Shown one piece after another: positions 1 to 7,324 of a stretch of DNA of 26,923 bases (within the stretch, counting starts at the first letter, position 1; each line of letters starts with the position of its first letter). The notes under the pieces are model-generated. The model was not told the DNA's origin and made no database searches. It worked only from the letters and a program-made list of their open reading frames with translations. This stretch comes from JAAZNO01 sp012798275 (GTDB lineage Bacteria; Chloroflexota; Anaerolineae; B4-G1; SLSP01), in assembly GCA_035347995.1 (NCBI GenBank), contig DAOPQD010000040.1:1-26923 (forward strand). Reading direction: 5' to 3'. A program made the position numbers and the translations under genes.

Positions 1-63
1 ACCGCTGGCGACCTCAAGAAGCGCCTGGAAGCGCTCGAAGAGTTCAGCGCGGCCTTACCCTAA
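1..63 (+). CDS. C-terminal tail of an unidentified protein (5' end outside window)
   Basis: Frame 1 is open from the first base to TAA at 61-63 and encodes 20 residues ending in LEEFSAALP. The charged stretch DLKKRLEALEEF looks like an amphipathic or coiled-coil helix. Nothing more can be said about its function. The gene ends 19 bp before the left inverted repeat of the insertion sequence, so the element landed just downstream of it and did not interrupt it. The reading frame is short, so its coding status is itself an inference. Confidence 0.4.
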   Translation, partial: TAGDLKKRLEALEEFSAALP

Positions 64-82
64 GAACTTATGGAAACGTCCT

Positions 83-101
83 CTAGCAGCCTGTCGGAGA
101 G
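83..101 (+). repeat. Left terminal inverted repeat of the IS1182-like element
   Basis: CTAGCAGCCTGTCGGAGAG is the exact reverse complement of 1807-1825. The match stops at position 102 (G against A) and at position 82 (T against G), so the repeat is exactly 19 bp including the CTAG end. Confidence 0.9.
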
Positions 102-362
102 GAAATCCGGTTGGCCTCTCCATCGGCCAGATCAACCATGATGATTGACAATAATTCCGATCCAATCAGCGGTATTACCGCCCGACCACTTATCAACCGA
201 GGCCATTTTCAGCACCAGCGGACTCTTCGGCGCTTTCACACCCACCCGCCGGGGCCGGTCAGACGGCGGTTACGATTCATGGGCGGTGCAAACGGCCTTG
301 TGAGCGCTTTTACCCCGCCTACTTCCCGCTCAGGAGGTGGGGTGGGAGATAGCCGTCTCGGC

Positions 363-1721
363 TTAGCTGCTCACCAACACGTGCAGCCGCTTCAGATTGT
401 AGGCCAGACAGACCAGACACCATTCGCCTGCTACCGCGATCAAGCCCCGCAGCGAGAATTGCCGGAAGCCCAGCGTCTCCTTGATGATGCCGATCACTGG
501 TTCCACCGTGGATTTGCGCAAGCCGTAGATGATCTTGCCGATGTCGGTCTTGAGTTTGTAGGCCATCTTGACGATGGGGCTGGCATCCTCGGCAGGGGGC
601 TCCGGCTCCTGGGCAAAGCGCTCTTGCCAACTCTGATGGTGAGGGTCACGACCGGTAGCGATGTACGGATCAATGCCCCGCGTTTCCAGTTCTTCAATGT
701 TGGTCGGGCTGAAGTAGCCATTGTCCAGGGCCGCAGCCTGGGGCTTGCCCACCTCGGCCGGAATGGCCTCCACGGTGGGAATCGCTTCCCCCTTGTCGTT
801 GGGATGGTTCGACACGGTGTTACCCACGATCAAGCGGCTGTCTTGATCCACCGCCGCCTGGACGTTGTAGTGTTGATCAAAGCCATCGTTGTTGCTGTTC
901 TTCATCACCCGCGACTCTGGGTCGGTGAAGTTGTATTGGTCCTTGACCCGCGGTCCCGGCGTGGGCGGCTGGGGCGCCCGGCCTCGGGGTTTCCGTCCCG
1001 TCTGCTGCGCTTTCTCTTCTCGCTTCTGCAGCTTGGCCTCGTACTCAGCCTTCTCCGCCTCATACTGTTCTTGGGCCCGCGCCTCCAAGACCTCCCGCGC
1101 AAGCGCCAGGTTGGCCAGCCGCTCCTGCCGCAAAGCAATCTCCACCTCCACATCCAGCCCCTCCGGCAGGGCCCCCTGGTCGGCTTGCTCCGCCAGGGCC
1201 AGCAACTCTTCCACCTCGCGGCGCAGTTGCTGCTCCAGGGTCAACAGCCGGCCGTAGCTGACGGCGTGACTCTTGGAGGCATCGGCGTGAACCTTGCTCC
1301 CGTCCAAACTGATGTTGCCCAGCTGCAACAGTCCCATCTCGCAGGCCACGACCAGCACCTGGGCAAACAGGGCGGTGATTTCGGGCAGAAAGGTCTTGCG
1401 AAAGTTGGCAATGGTATCGTGGGCAGGGTGCAAGCCCCCCGCAATGAAGCGGAACGGAATCGCTTCGTAGGTCGCCTTTTCAATCTTGCGCGAACTGAAC
1501 ACGCCGGTGGCATAGCCGTAGAACAACAATCCCAACAGCACCTCCGGCGCGTAAGCCTCGCCACCCACCGCCGCGTAGCCGGCATAGATGGCGCTCAAAT
1601 CTAACAACAAGATGATAGCGACGATGAAACGCGCCAGGTGGTCAGGCGGCAGACATTCCCGGATCGTCACTGTCTGATCGAGAGCTTCTTCGTAGTCAAC
1701 CTTCTTGAACCTGCGGGCCAT
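363..1721 (-). CDS. IS1182-family DDE transposase
   Basis: This 452-residue protein has the layout of IS1182/IS5-superfamily transposases: an N-terminal DUF772-like domain (about residues 15-130, with FRFIAGGLHPAHDTIANFRKTF-type motifs) followed by a DDE domain. Candidate catalytic residues are the Asp in ISLDGSKVHADAS, the Asp in AALDNGYFS and the Glu in VIGIIKETLGFRQFSLRG. A charged Gln/Glu/Arg-rich helical insertion (about 160-240) separates the first Asp from the second. The ATG at 1721 follows a strong GGGAGGAGA ribosome binding site. Its length matches full-size family members and no frameshift is visible. A 497-codon antisense frame over the same region is a shadow of this gene. Confidence 0.92.
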   Translation of the reverse strand: MARRFKKVDYEEALDQTVTIRECLPPDHLARFIVAIILLLDLSAIYAGYAAVGGEAYAPEVLLGLLFYGYATGVFSSRKIEKATYEAIPFRFIAGGLHPAHDTIANFRKTFLPEITALFAQVLVVACEMGLLQLGNISLDGSKVHADASKSHAVSYGRLLTLEQQLRREVEELLALAEQADQGALPEGLDVEVEIALRQERLANLALAREVLEARAQEQYEAEKAEYEAKLQKREEKAQQTGRKPRGRAPQPPTPGPRVKDQYNFTDPESRVMKNSNNDGFDQHYNVQAAVDQDSRLIVGNTVSNHPNDKGEAIPTVEAIPAEVGKPQAAALDNGYFSPTNIEELETRGIDPYIATGRDPHHQSWQERFAQEPEPPAEDASPIVKMAYKLKTDIGKIIYGLRKSTVEPVIGIIKETLGFRQFSLRGLIAVAGEWCLVCLAYNLKRLHVLVSS

Positions 1722-1806
1722 GACTCTCCTCCCTCGCTATCTGTGCCTCGGCATCATCTGAGTTGGCCCACAGTTTACCACAGATCGACCTTACAGGGAA
1801 GCAAGT

Positions 1807-1825
1807 CTCTCCGACAGGCTGCTAG
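1807..1825 (-). repeat. Right terminal inverted repeat of the IS1182-like element
   Basis: CTCTCCGACAGGCTGCTAG is the exact reverse complement of the left end. It lies 85 bp upstream of the transposase start codon and only 28 bp before the -10 box of the toxin-antitoxin operon on the opposite strand. Confidence 0.9.
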
Positions 1826-1853
1826 CCGAGGGCATTCCGCGCCGATCCTGTTG

Positions 1854-1859
1854 TATAAT
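1854..1859 (+). promoter_or_regulatory. Probable -10 box for the MNT/HEPN operon
   Basis: TATAAT is a perfect -10 match, 17 bp before the ATG of the nucleotidyltransferase gene. No good -35 hexamer is present 16-18 bp upstream (about 1831-1837, GGCATTC). The upstream half of the promoter lies within a few bases of the IS end, so the insertion may have replaced the native -35 region. Confidence 0.5.
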
Positions 1860-1876
1860 GGAAGTGAGGTGGGATT

Positions 1877-2167
1877 ATGGAACTTGAAAACTTGCTCCGA
1901 TCACAACGCGAAGCCATCCTGCACACGGCGACCAGATATGGCGCGTTCAACGTGCGCGTGTTCGGTTCGGTGGCTCGTGGAGAGGCTCGCGCTGACAGCG
2001 ATATAGACCTCTTAGTGGAGTTGGAGCCGGGGCGCAGCTTGCTTGATTTAGGAGGTTTGTTAATGGATCTCCAGGCGCTGCTGCGCTGCAAAGTGGATGT
2101 GGTTACCGAAAACTCCTTGCGCCCTCGCGTGCGTGAGCGGGTACTTCAAGAGGCGGTGCCATTGTGA
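1877..2167 (+). CDS. mntA: MNT-domain nucleotidyltransferase, antitoxin of an MNT/HEPN pair
   Basis: This 96-residue minimal nucleotidyltransferase carries the signature GSVARGEARADSDID, that is G30-S31-x10-D42-x-D44, with a likely third carboxylate at D74 in KVDVV. In characterised MntA/HepT systems this enzyme adds AMP to a tyrosine next to the HEPN active site of the toxin and silences it. The start is ATG at 1877 after a purine-rich GAGGTGGG. The stop codon overlaps the GTG start of the HEPN gene (GTGA), so the two are translationally coupled in the usual antitoxin-first order. Base composition is visibly less GC-rich than in the genes downstream, in keeping with an accessory cassette. 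The domain assignment is firm; the antitoxin role follows from family and context. Confidence 0.9.
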   Translation: MELENLLRSQREAILHTATRYGAFNVRVFGSVARGEARADSDIDLLVELEPGRSLLDLGGLLMDLQALLRCKVDVVTENSLRPRVRERVLQEAVPL

Positions 2168-2502
2168 GAGGCGATTTCGAGCGCCTGCAAGATGTGCTTG
2201 AGGCAATCTCCAAAATCGAGGCTCAAGCTAGCAGCGCGGAAGCCTTCGTCGCTGACGAATTGCTGCAAGTATGGGTGGTTTACCATCTGCAAATTCTAGG
2301 CGAGGCTGCCAGCAAAGTATCTCTGGATCTGCGCGAGCAGTATGCTGATGTGCCCTGGAAGCAGATTATCGGTATGCGCAACATCTTGGTGCATGACTAT
2401 TTCGGCATTGATTGCGATCTCGTTTGGACCGTAGTGGAGCGCGATCTACCAACGCTCAAAGAACAAATCACCGCCATCTTACAGACATTGTCACCGGCGT
2501 AG
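2164..2502 (+). CDS. hepT: HEPN-domain (DUF86) ribonuclease toxin
   Basis: This 112-residue helical protein has the HEPN signature R-x4-H-x-Y in MRNILVHDYFG (R72, H77, Y79). Family members are metal-independent RNases, and the Tyr is the site modified by the partner MNT enzyme. The conserved E47 in ILGEAASKVS fits the DUF86 subfamily. The start is GTG at 2164, overlapping the antitoxin stop by 4 bp, and the stop is TAG at 2500-2502. The catalytic residues are all present, so the toxin is probably functional. The pair sits between an insertion sequence and a truncated gene, a typical setting for such a module. It could act in stress response, phage defence or plasmid-type maintenance; the sequence does not say which. 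Confidence 0.9.
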   Translation: MRGDFERLQDVLEAISKIEAQASSAEAFVADELLQVWVVYHLQILGEAASKVSLDLREQYADVPWKQIIGMRNILVHDYFGIDCDLVWTVVERDLPTLKEQITAILQTLSPA

Positions 2503-2508
2503 CATGTC

Positions 2509-3009
2509 ATGGCTTCGCTCCTGCTCACGCCACTCCAACAGATCCTCAATGCTCACTCCGATGATCTGACTGAGCGCGAGCTCCGGCAGCAGCTTGCGGA
2601 GGCGGGTTTTCGCGCCACTCCCCCGGAGATCCGTGGCGCGCTGCATTCCCGCCCCGATCTGTTCGTCTCTCTGACGGACGGTCGCTGGCGGCTCAAGAGC
2701 GTGCTTCAGGCGGAAGAAGTCGTCGTGGGTGACAGAGAGATTCCCCGTGAGCGGGGCACGATTATCACCCCCACCATCACCCAACACCCATCTTTCACGC
2801 ACTTCATCGCCTTTGATGTAGAAACTACTGGCATCCACGCTGAACGTGACCGAATCATCCAGATTTCCGCGGTGCGGATTACGAATGAGGCGCCGGTAGC
2901 GCTAACAACTGCAGCCGGTGAATCGCTGCCTGCGGCAGGCCCACCGCCACCTCAAATTCGAGCACCAACGCCGGCTCATTTTCCATTCGACTGTATGGCG
3001 GCGAGATGA
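2509..3009 (+). pseudogene. Truncated DnaQ/RNase T-type 3'-5' exonuclease (DEDD family)
   Basis: The frame encodes 166 residues. Residues about 4-70 form a winged-helix-like segment (LTERELRQQLAEAGF, then LTDGRWRLKS). The start of a DEDD exonuclease follows with FDVETTG (catalytic Asp/Glu) and DRIIQISAVRI at about 104-127. Past residue about 130 the translation becomes proline-rich and unrelated (PAAGPPPPQIRAP), so exonuclease motifs II and III are missing. In many bacteria such an N-terminus belongs to a RecQ-type or DinG-type helicase-exonuclease, so a large protein may have been lost. The ATG at 2509 has no clear ribosome binding site and lies 6 bp after the HEPN stop; ATG at 2504 is out of frame. 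A functional short protein is unlikely. Confidence 0.65.
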
Positions 3010-3479
3010 TATCTGTCTTTCTGCCGCTCGTCATACGGCAGTGAGGTAAGGGCTTAGCTCCCGCAGTGAGGCGCGCCTCGCGCTTAACGGGCCGCGCGCT
3101 TTGTGCAGCGCCGCCTGCTGCAGGAAGGCCGGGGGCAAAACGTGCGGCTTGGGGCCGGCTCAACTCGCGCTTCCCCGACACGCGCCATGTACAATCCCAT
3201 GCTTTTCGCAAAAAAGAGATGGGGCTATAATCAGGAGTGCGGTGAGATGTTCCTTTGGCGCACCGCTGATGACGAAAATGGGAGTCGTGAGCCGTGACTA
3301 AGACAACTCTTGGCCCGACGATGGCCCAACGGCAGGCTCCTGGCAGCGCGGCCTGAATTCTTTCTTTGAAAAGGCGCCTGGAAGTGTTCTGCCTGCGGCG
3401 GCCATGGTGGGGGTCACTTCACCTATGAGGAACGCATAGATTCCTTATTGTGAAACCCCCGCGATTCCTATGGGGAATC
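3010..3479. other. Decayed intergenic region without a convincing gene
   Basis: All short open frames here overlap one another and look random. One plus-strand frame from about 2921 to 3048 reads through phrases such as QAHRHLKFEHQRRL and could be the relic of a transposase or other gene, but I cannot name it. A TATAAT at 3226-3231 lacks a matching -35 and heads no real gene. Bases 3274-3297 (GAAAATGGGAGTCGTGAGCCGTGA) resemble the inverted end of the dispersed repeat found at 9483 and 13615. The strip joins the truncated exonuclease to the end of the minus-strand helicase-nuclease operon. Confidence 0.5.
3463..3479 (-). terminator. Possible small hairpin after the helicase-nuclease operon
   Basis: GATTCC (3463-3468) and GGAATC (3474-3479) form a 6-bp stem with a 5-nt loop directly after the stop codon of the nuclease gene. 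On the minus strand it is followed by GCGGGGGTTTC, with only three T, so it is a weak candidate terminator at best. Confidence 0.25.
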
Positions 3480-4328
3480 TCAGAACGCGATCTCCGCGAT
3501 CTGCTCGAAGTCCAGGTCGAAAGGCGCCGGCGCGGGCGCCTCGATTTCGTCTTCACGGTGGAGCTCGCCGGCCGCGACGCCCCGCTCGCACAGGGAGCGA
3601 TAGGGACAGAAGGCGCAACGCCGTTCCTCCACGGTGAGCTCCCACAGGGCGTGCGGATCGCGCCCGCAGATTTCGGCGATGACGCCGGTGAGGACGCGCT
3701 CGTCGGCGGCGAATTGATCGGCGTTGTAGGCGAAGGTCACCGGCTCGGCGGGCGTTTCGGCGAACCAATAGGTCATCGTCACCTGCTCCGGCGCGAGGGG
3801 ACGCCCGCTGTTCAGGTCCGCGCCGGCGCGGACGAGCAGGTAGCGGTAGACGCGGGTCTGCATCCGCTCGAAGAGCCGCTCCACCGCCCCGGATTTCTGC
3901 GGACGCTCCGAAGTCTTCCAGTCGAAGATCAGGGCGGCGTGCGGCGTGAGCAGTACCAGATCGTACTGCGCCATCAACCGTTTGCCCGCGACGGTCGCCG
4001 CGAGGCCCGCTTCGATGTAACGCCGTCCCTCGAGCGCCGCCGGCCGCGCGGCGAGATAGGCCTCCCACCAGCGGTGCAGCTCGGGGTCGGCAGGCGTGAG
4101 CTTCGCTTCTGGAATGCCGAGCAGCTGTTGCTGCACCAGGCGATGAAAGACCTGCCCCCGCTCCAGCCGCTGCTCGTATTCGGAAATCGGCTGCGCCTGC
4201 GGCGCGGGCCAGGCGACCCGCTCCACGTAGCGCAGCTGAAAGCGCCGCGCGCACTCGACATAATCCTGTAAGCTTGCCTGGCTGAACTGAAAATCGGCCC
4301 TGAGTTGCGTGGTTTCCCTCGACATCAT
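3480..4328 (-). CDS. PD-(D/E)XK nuclease with AddB/Cas4-like Fe-S cysteines
   Basis: A 282-residue nuclease of the RecB/AddB/Cas4 group. Visible active-site residues are H62 (VFHRLV), D123 (QYDLVLL), D136-W-K138 (IFDWKTSERP) and the Q157-x3-Y161 motif (QTRVY). C26 (YVECARRF) together with C238-x2-C241-x5-C247 (CAFCPYRSLC) has the split one-plus-three cysteine layout that holds a 4Fe-4S cluster in AddB and Cas4. The ATG at 4328 (or 4325) follows GAGGGAGAAG and is preferred. A TTG at 4364 overlapping the UvrD stop would add 12 residues. It is the last gene of a four-gene operon with two helicase-like proteins, so it is probably the nuclease subunit of a DNA end-processing complex. With no Cas genes nearby, a Cas4 role is unlikely. 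Confidence 0.85.
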   Translation of the reverse strand: MMSRETTQLRADFQFSQASLQDYVECARRFQLRYVERVAWPAPQAQPISEYEQRLERGQVFHRLVQQQLLGIPEAKLTPADPELHRWWEAYLAARPAALEGRRYIEAGLAATVAGKRLMAQYDLVLLTPHAALIFDWKTSERPQKSGAVERLFERMQTRVYRYLLVRAGADLNSGRPLAPEQVTMTYWFAETPAEPVTFAYNADQFAADERVLTGVIAEICGRDPHALWELTVEERRCAFCPYRSLCERGVAAGELHREDEIEAPAPAPFDLDFEQIAEIAF

Positions 4329-4360
4329 CTTCTCCCTCGTGGACGGTCCGGCGCCTTGCC

Positions 4361-6664
4361 TCAAGCGTCAGCCGCCGTCGCGTCGCCGGCCTCCCCCCGT
4401 TGCTCTTTCCACCATCTCTGCAGCGCGATAAAAGGCACGGCCGGAGTTTGATCGCCGTGCCGGCCCGTGTTCCACGTGACCATCAACGCCTTTTTGGCGC
4501 GGGTGATGCCCACGTAGAAGAGCCGCACGCGCTCCGCTGCATACTCATAGCGCGCCTCCTGTGTGGCCTGTCCTTCATCATAAAAGAAGAGCGTGGGATC
4601 TTCGCGCAGGGCGCGCAATTGCGCCAGCGCCTCCGCTTCCAGATTGAGCCGGTCCCGCACAAACCACTTCTCCGAGATGAAGCTGTCCCCCGGCAACGCG
4701 GAGGGATAGTCGTACGTGCTCACCGACATGAGATAGACGCGGTCCCATTCCAGCCCCTTGGCCTTGTGGACGGTGGAAACGACGACCTGCCCGCGGTATT
4801 TCTCTGGCTCGAAGCCGGTATCGTCATCGCTGAGGCCGAGGAATTTACGCTCGTTCCTGGCGATGACGGCCAGCTCCTGCGTGAGCTCCGGCAGCCGCCA
4901 TTCGGGATGCTGATCGGCGGCGCGGCGGACAACCAGCGCCAGCTTGTGGGCGATCGCCAGATCCGCCGGCTCGCTGCAGAGATCCTGCGCCAGCGTCAGG
5001 AGGAGCTGATCAATCGGCAGGGTCGCCGCCGCCTGCCAGCGCTGCACCAGCGCGCGGAACTCCAGCAGCTGCGCGTACCACGTCGGCTGTTCCGTCTCCA
5101 GCTCCAGCGTCTTGAGCCAGTCGCGGCCGGCGCGGGGCCACAGGAAATCCTCCACCTGCCGACACTTGTGCAGCTGCCGGCTGATCGCCGTGACCTGAGC
5201 CTTGAGCGCCTCCTGTTCCCGATCCTGCCGCCGCCAGACGCGGTAGACGGTGGCGAGTTTGGCCGCGGACGTGGGGTCCGCCAGATAGGCGACGACATTC
5301 CCCAGCGCGCCCGCCGTCTCGCGCGTGGAACGGGTGCTCTTGAGCAGCTCGATGTAGGGGATGCCCCGCTGTTTGAGCGCCTCGACGACCTCGTTGCCGC
5401 GCTGATTCCGGGGGACGAGGATCGCGCAGGTCTCGCGCTCTCCTGCGGGGATTTCGGCCTGCGCAGCAATCCAGCGCGCTACGGAAGCGGCCACGGCCTC
5501 CACCTCCTCCTGCGGCGTGAAGCGCCTGTCGCTGAAGCGCACGTGCTCCGGCGCATCCGGCGGATTGGGCTGGGGGTCGTGGGGTGGCGTGGGCCGGATA
5601 TGCGGCGTCGCCAGGGCCTCGCGCACGGGAAGGACGGGGTGGGACGCGCACGTCCAATCAATCAGCGCATTCGCCAGATGGATAATGCTCAGCATCGAGC
5701 GGCCGGAGTCGGGCAGATCGTGCGGCCTCACGTCCGACTCGTGCATGAAATTGCGCAGGTAGCGCGGGTTGGCTGTGGTAAAAGTCTCGTAGATGGCCTG
5801 ATTGGGATCGCCGACGCGCACCCAATTCCCGCCGGGGCCGGCGAGCAGGCGCAGGATGTTCTCCTGCAGCCGGCTGCTGTCTTGCGCTTCGTCTTCGAGG
5901 ATGTAGGGCCAGCGGCGCCGCAATCGCACCAGGAATTCGGGATCCAGCTGCAGCGCCTGCAGCGCCAGGCGAACGAGGTCATCGAAATCCACCGCGCCGC
6001 GATAGCTCAGCGCGCGCTGATAATCGGCGTAGATTTCCGCCCCCATCTCCACGAGGGGGAGCGGTTCCCCAAAGCGTTCCAGGTAATAGTGCAGCTCCGG
6101 CGGCGTGACCTGCAGATCCTTGGCTTGCTTGATGAAGCTGGTCGCCAGACCCACGACCATTTGGGGGAGCTGCTCGCGGTGCAGCCAGGCGCGGCGGGAG
6201 GGGTCCATGTCGGGGAGCAGGTAATCCTCGAGCGCGTCGGGATGCGCGCGCAGCCAGCCTTCGGCGGTGTCGCGGAGGATTTCCTCGGCCTGGCGCTCGT
6301 CAATGATCTGGAAATCGTTCGCCAGTCCCGCCAGCGCGGGGCGTTCCCGCACGATGTCATGGCACAGACCGTGGAGCGTCCGCACGCGATAGCCGAGGTT
6401 GGGCAGCAGTCCCGCTTCCTGGATGAATTTCCCGACCCGCGCGGCGAAGTTGGAGACGGCGGAATTGACCAGCGTGACGATGAGCACTTCCTGATCGTCG
6501 TCCACGTAGCCTTCGGCGATGAGTTTGGCGGCGAGACGCGAAAGCGTCCACGTCTTGCCGCTGCCCGGCACCGCCGCGACGCCCACCTTCCCGCCGGTGT
6601 AGGCGAGCACCGCTTGTTGGGCGGGACGCGGGATGAAATCAGGGGGTCTCTGGTTCATACGCAT
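4361..6664 (-). CDS. UvrD/PcrA-type superfamily 1 DNA helicase (AddA-like motor)
   Basis: A 767-residue protein with the full set of SF1A motifs: Walker A AVPGSGKT (31-38), Walker B EDEAQDSS (about 256-263), motif III VGDPNQAIYETF (about 285), motif V STVHKAKGLEWDRVYL (about 630) and motif VI FYVGITRAKKAL (about 712). It should be an active ATP-driven 3'-5' translocase. Unlike AddA or RecB it ends soon after motif VI and has no C-terminal nuclease domain; the nuclease is the next gene. The start is ATG at 6664 (alternative 6658). The gene overlaps the end of the upstream acetyltransferase gene by 26 bp, so its translation is probably coupled. It could also be a stand-alone repair helicase, but the neighbours favour a complex. 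Confidence 0.9.
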   Translation of the reverse strand: MRMNQRPPDFIPRPAQQAVLAYTGGKVGVAAVPGSGKTWTLSRLAAKLIAEGYVDDDQEVLIVTLVNSAVSNFAARVGKFIQEAGLLPNLGYRVRTLHGLCHDIVRERPALAGLANDFQIIDERQAEEILRDTAEGWLRAHPDALEDYLLPDMDPSRRAWLHREQLPQMVVGLATSFIKQAKDLQVTPPELHYYLERFGEPLPLVEMGAEIYADYQRALSYRGAVDFDDLVRLALQALQLDPEFLVRLRRRWPYILEDEAQDSSRLQENILRLLAGPGGNWVRVGDPNQAIYETFTTANPRYLRNFMHESDVRPHDLPDSGRSMLSIIHLANALIDWTCASHPVLPVREALATPHIRPTPPHDPQPNPPDAPEHVRFSDRRFTPQEEVEAVAASVARWIAAQAEIPAGERETCAILVPRNQRGNEVVEALKQRGIPYIELLKSTRSTRETAGALGNVVAYLADPTSAAKLATVYRVWRRQDREQEALKAQVTAISRQLHKCRQVEDFLWPRAGRDWLKTLELETEQPTWYAQLLEFRALVQRWQAAATLPIDQLLLTLAQDLCSEPADLAIAHKLALVVRRAADQHPEWRLPELTQELAVIARNERKFLGLSDDDTGFEPEKYRGQVVVSTVHKAKGLEWDRVYLMSVSTYDYPSALPGDSFISEKWFVRDRLNLEAEALAQLRALREDPTLFFYDEGQATQEARYEYAAERVRLFYVGITRAKKALMVTWNTGRHGDQTPAVPFIALQRWWKEQRGEAGDATAADA

Positions 6665-7292
6665 CCAGGGAGGCCGGAGCGTCGAGGAGCGCCTGCACCC
6701 GCTCGTAGAATCGCCCGGCGTGCAGACCGTCCATCAGGGCGTGATGTCCCTGAACCGCGAGCGGCAGCCACAGCCGCTCGCCCTGGGCGAAGACCTTGCC
6801 CCACGCGATGCGCGGCACGGAATCGGCGGGCAAGGGGATGGGATGCTGGATGCTGGTAAACGTTATCCAGGGAAGGCTGGTCATGAACAAATAATCATCG
6901 CGGCCAGGCTCGTCCTCGAGGAGGAGAGCGGCTTTGACGCGCGCGACCTGCGCCGCGGCCCGCGCCATGTACGCGCGGAAGTCGTCGGTATAGGCGACGC
7001 TGCAAAAGCTGAACAGCTCGTCTGCCGTGAGCACGGTGAAGGACGGGTGCACGGTCTCGTGTTCCACCACCGTCGTGCCCCGGATGCGTTGGCGGAATTC
7101 CGGGAGGGCGTTCGCCGCCCGCGACGTGACGTAGGTCAGCGCGAGGTTGAACGACAGCTCCTGCGCCTTCAGCCAGGGGCGCAGCGCCGTCACCTCGACG
7201 TTGGCGCACAGGCTGAAGTGCGGCAGGGCCATTTCCCGGAACAGCTCGAAGTGCTGCCGGCGGGGCCAATGCTCAAGGTCTATGATCTTCAA
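6639..7292 (-). CDS. Chloramphenicol acetyltransferase-like protein (type A CAT fold)
   Basis: A 217-residue protein of the length usual for CatA-type enzymes. The active-site motif is HHALMDGLHAGRF at 183-195: H184 corresponds to the catalytic histidine, D188 to the structural aspartate four residues on, and the remainder fits the family pattern HHxxxDGxH. Other family-like stretches are the N-terminal IDLEHWPRRQHFELFR and LPWITFTSIQHP. The start is TTG at 7292 behind a strong GGAGGTAA; no ATG lies nearby. It is sandwiched between two helicase-like genes, 33 bp after the first and overlapping the second by 26 bp. Whether it acetylates chloramphenicol or another hydroxyl compound cannot be told; many CAT-fold proteins in environmental genomes are uncharacterised. 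Confidence 0.85.
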   Translation of the reverse strand: MKIIDLEHWPRRQHFELFREMALPHFSLCANVEVTALRPWLKAQELSFNLALTYVTSRAANALPEFRQRIRGTTVVEHETVHPSFTVLTADELFSFCSVAYTDDFRAYMARAAAQVARVKAALLLEDEPGRDDYLFMTSLPWITFTSIQHPIPLPADSVPRIAWGKVFAQGERLWLPLAVQGHHALMDGLHAGRFYERVQALLDAPASLDAYEPETP

Positions 7293-7324
7293 GGATTACC
7301 TCCCACGCAGGAGCGCTGCCCGCA

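Larger units (their letters stand above)
83..1825 (-). mobile_element. IS1182-like insertion sequence, apparently complete
   Basis: Bases 83-101 (CTAGCAGCCTGTCGGAGAG) are the exact reverse complement of 1807-1825, giving a perfect 19-bp terminal inverted repeat around one intact transposase gene. The element is about 1.74 kb. The outermost CTAG is itself palindromic, so it may be a 4-bp target duplication rather than part of the inverted repeat. In that case the element proper is 87-1821. The transposase is read on the minus strand. About 260 bp lie between its stop codon and the left inverted repeat, without a recognisable gene. Intact ends and an intact transposase suggest a recent and possibly still mobile copy. 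Confidence 0.88.

Noticed and set aside
111..1604. Long plus-strand open frame of 497 codons
   Set aside because: It lies antisense to the transposase, whose motifs and ribosome binding site are clear. Its translation is low-complexity Arg/Leu/Gln-rich.
3226..3297. TATAAT followed by a short reading frame (16 codons from 3247)
   Set aside because: There is no -35 and the frame has no homology signal. Its end coincides with repeat-like sequence.
3480..4328. Cas4 of a CRISPR system
   Set aside because: Cas4 is usually shorter and linked to cas1/cas2. Here the neighbours are helicases and the fit to a detached AddB nuclease domain is better.
6838..6858. GGATGCTGGATGCTGG inside the acetyltransferase gene as a seed of the heptamer array
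   Set aside because: Only two units are present and they encode a plausible conserved acetyltransferase stretch (TFTSIQHP), so chance similarity is more likely.
4400..6859. Plus-strand open frame of 819 codons
   Set aside because: It is a shadow of the UvrD-type gene on the minus strand. High GC content suppresses stop codons, and no domain is recognisable.
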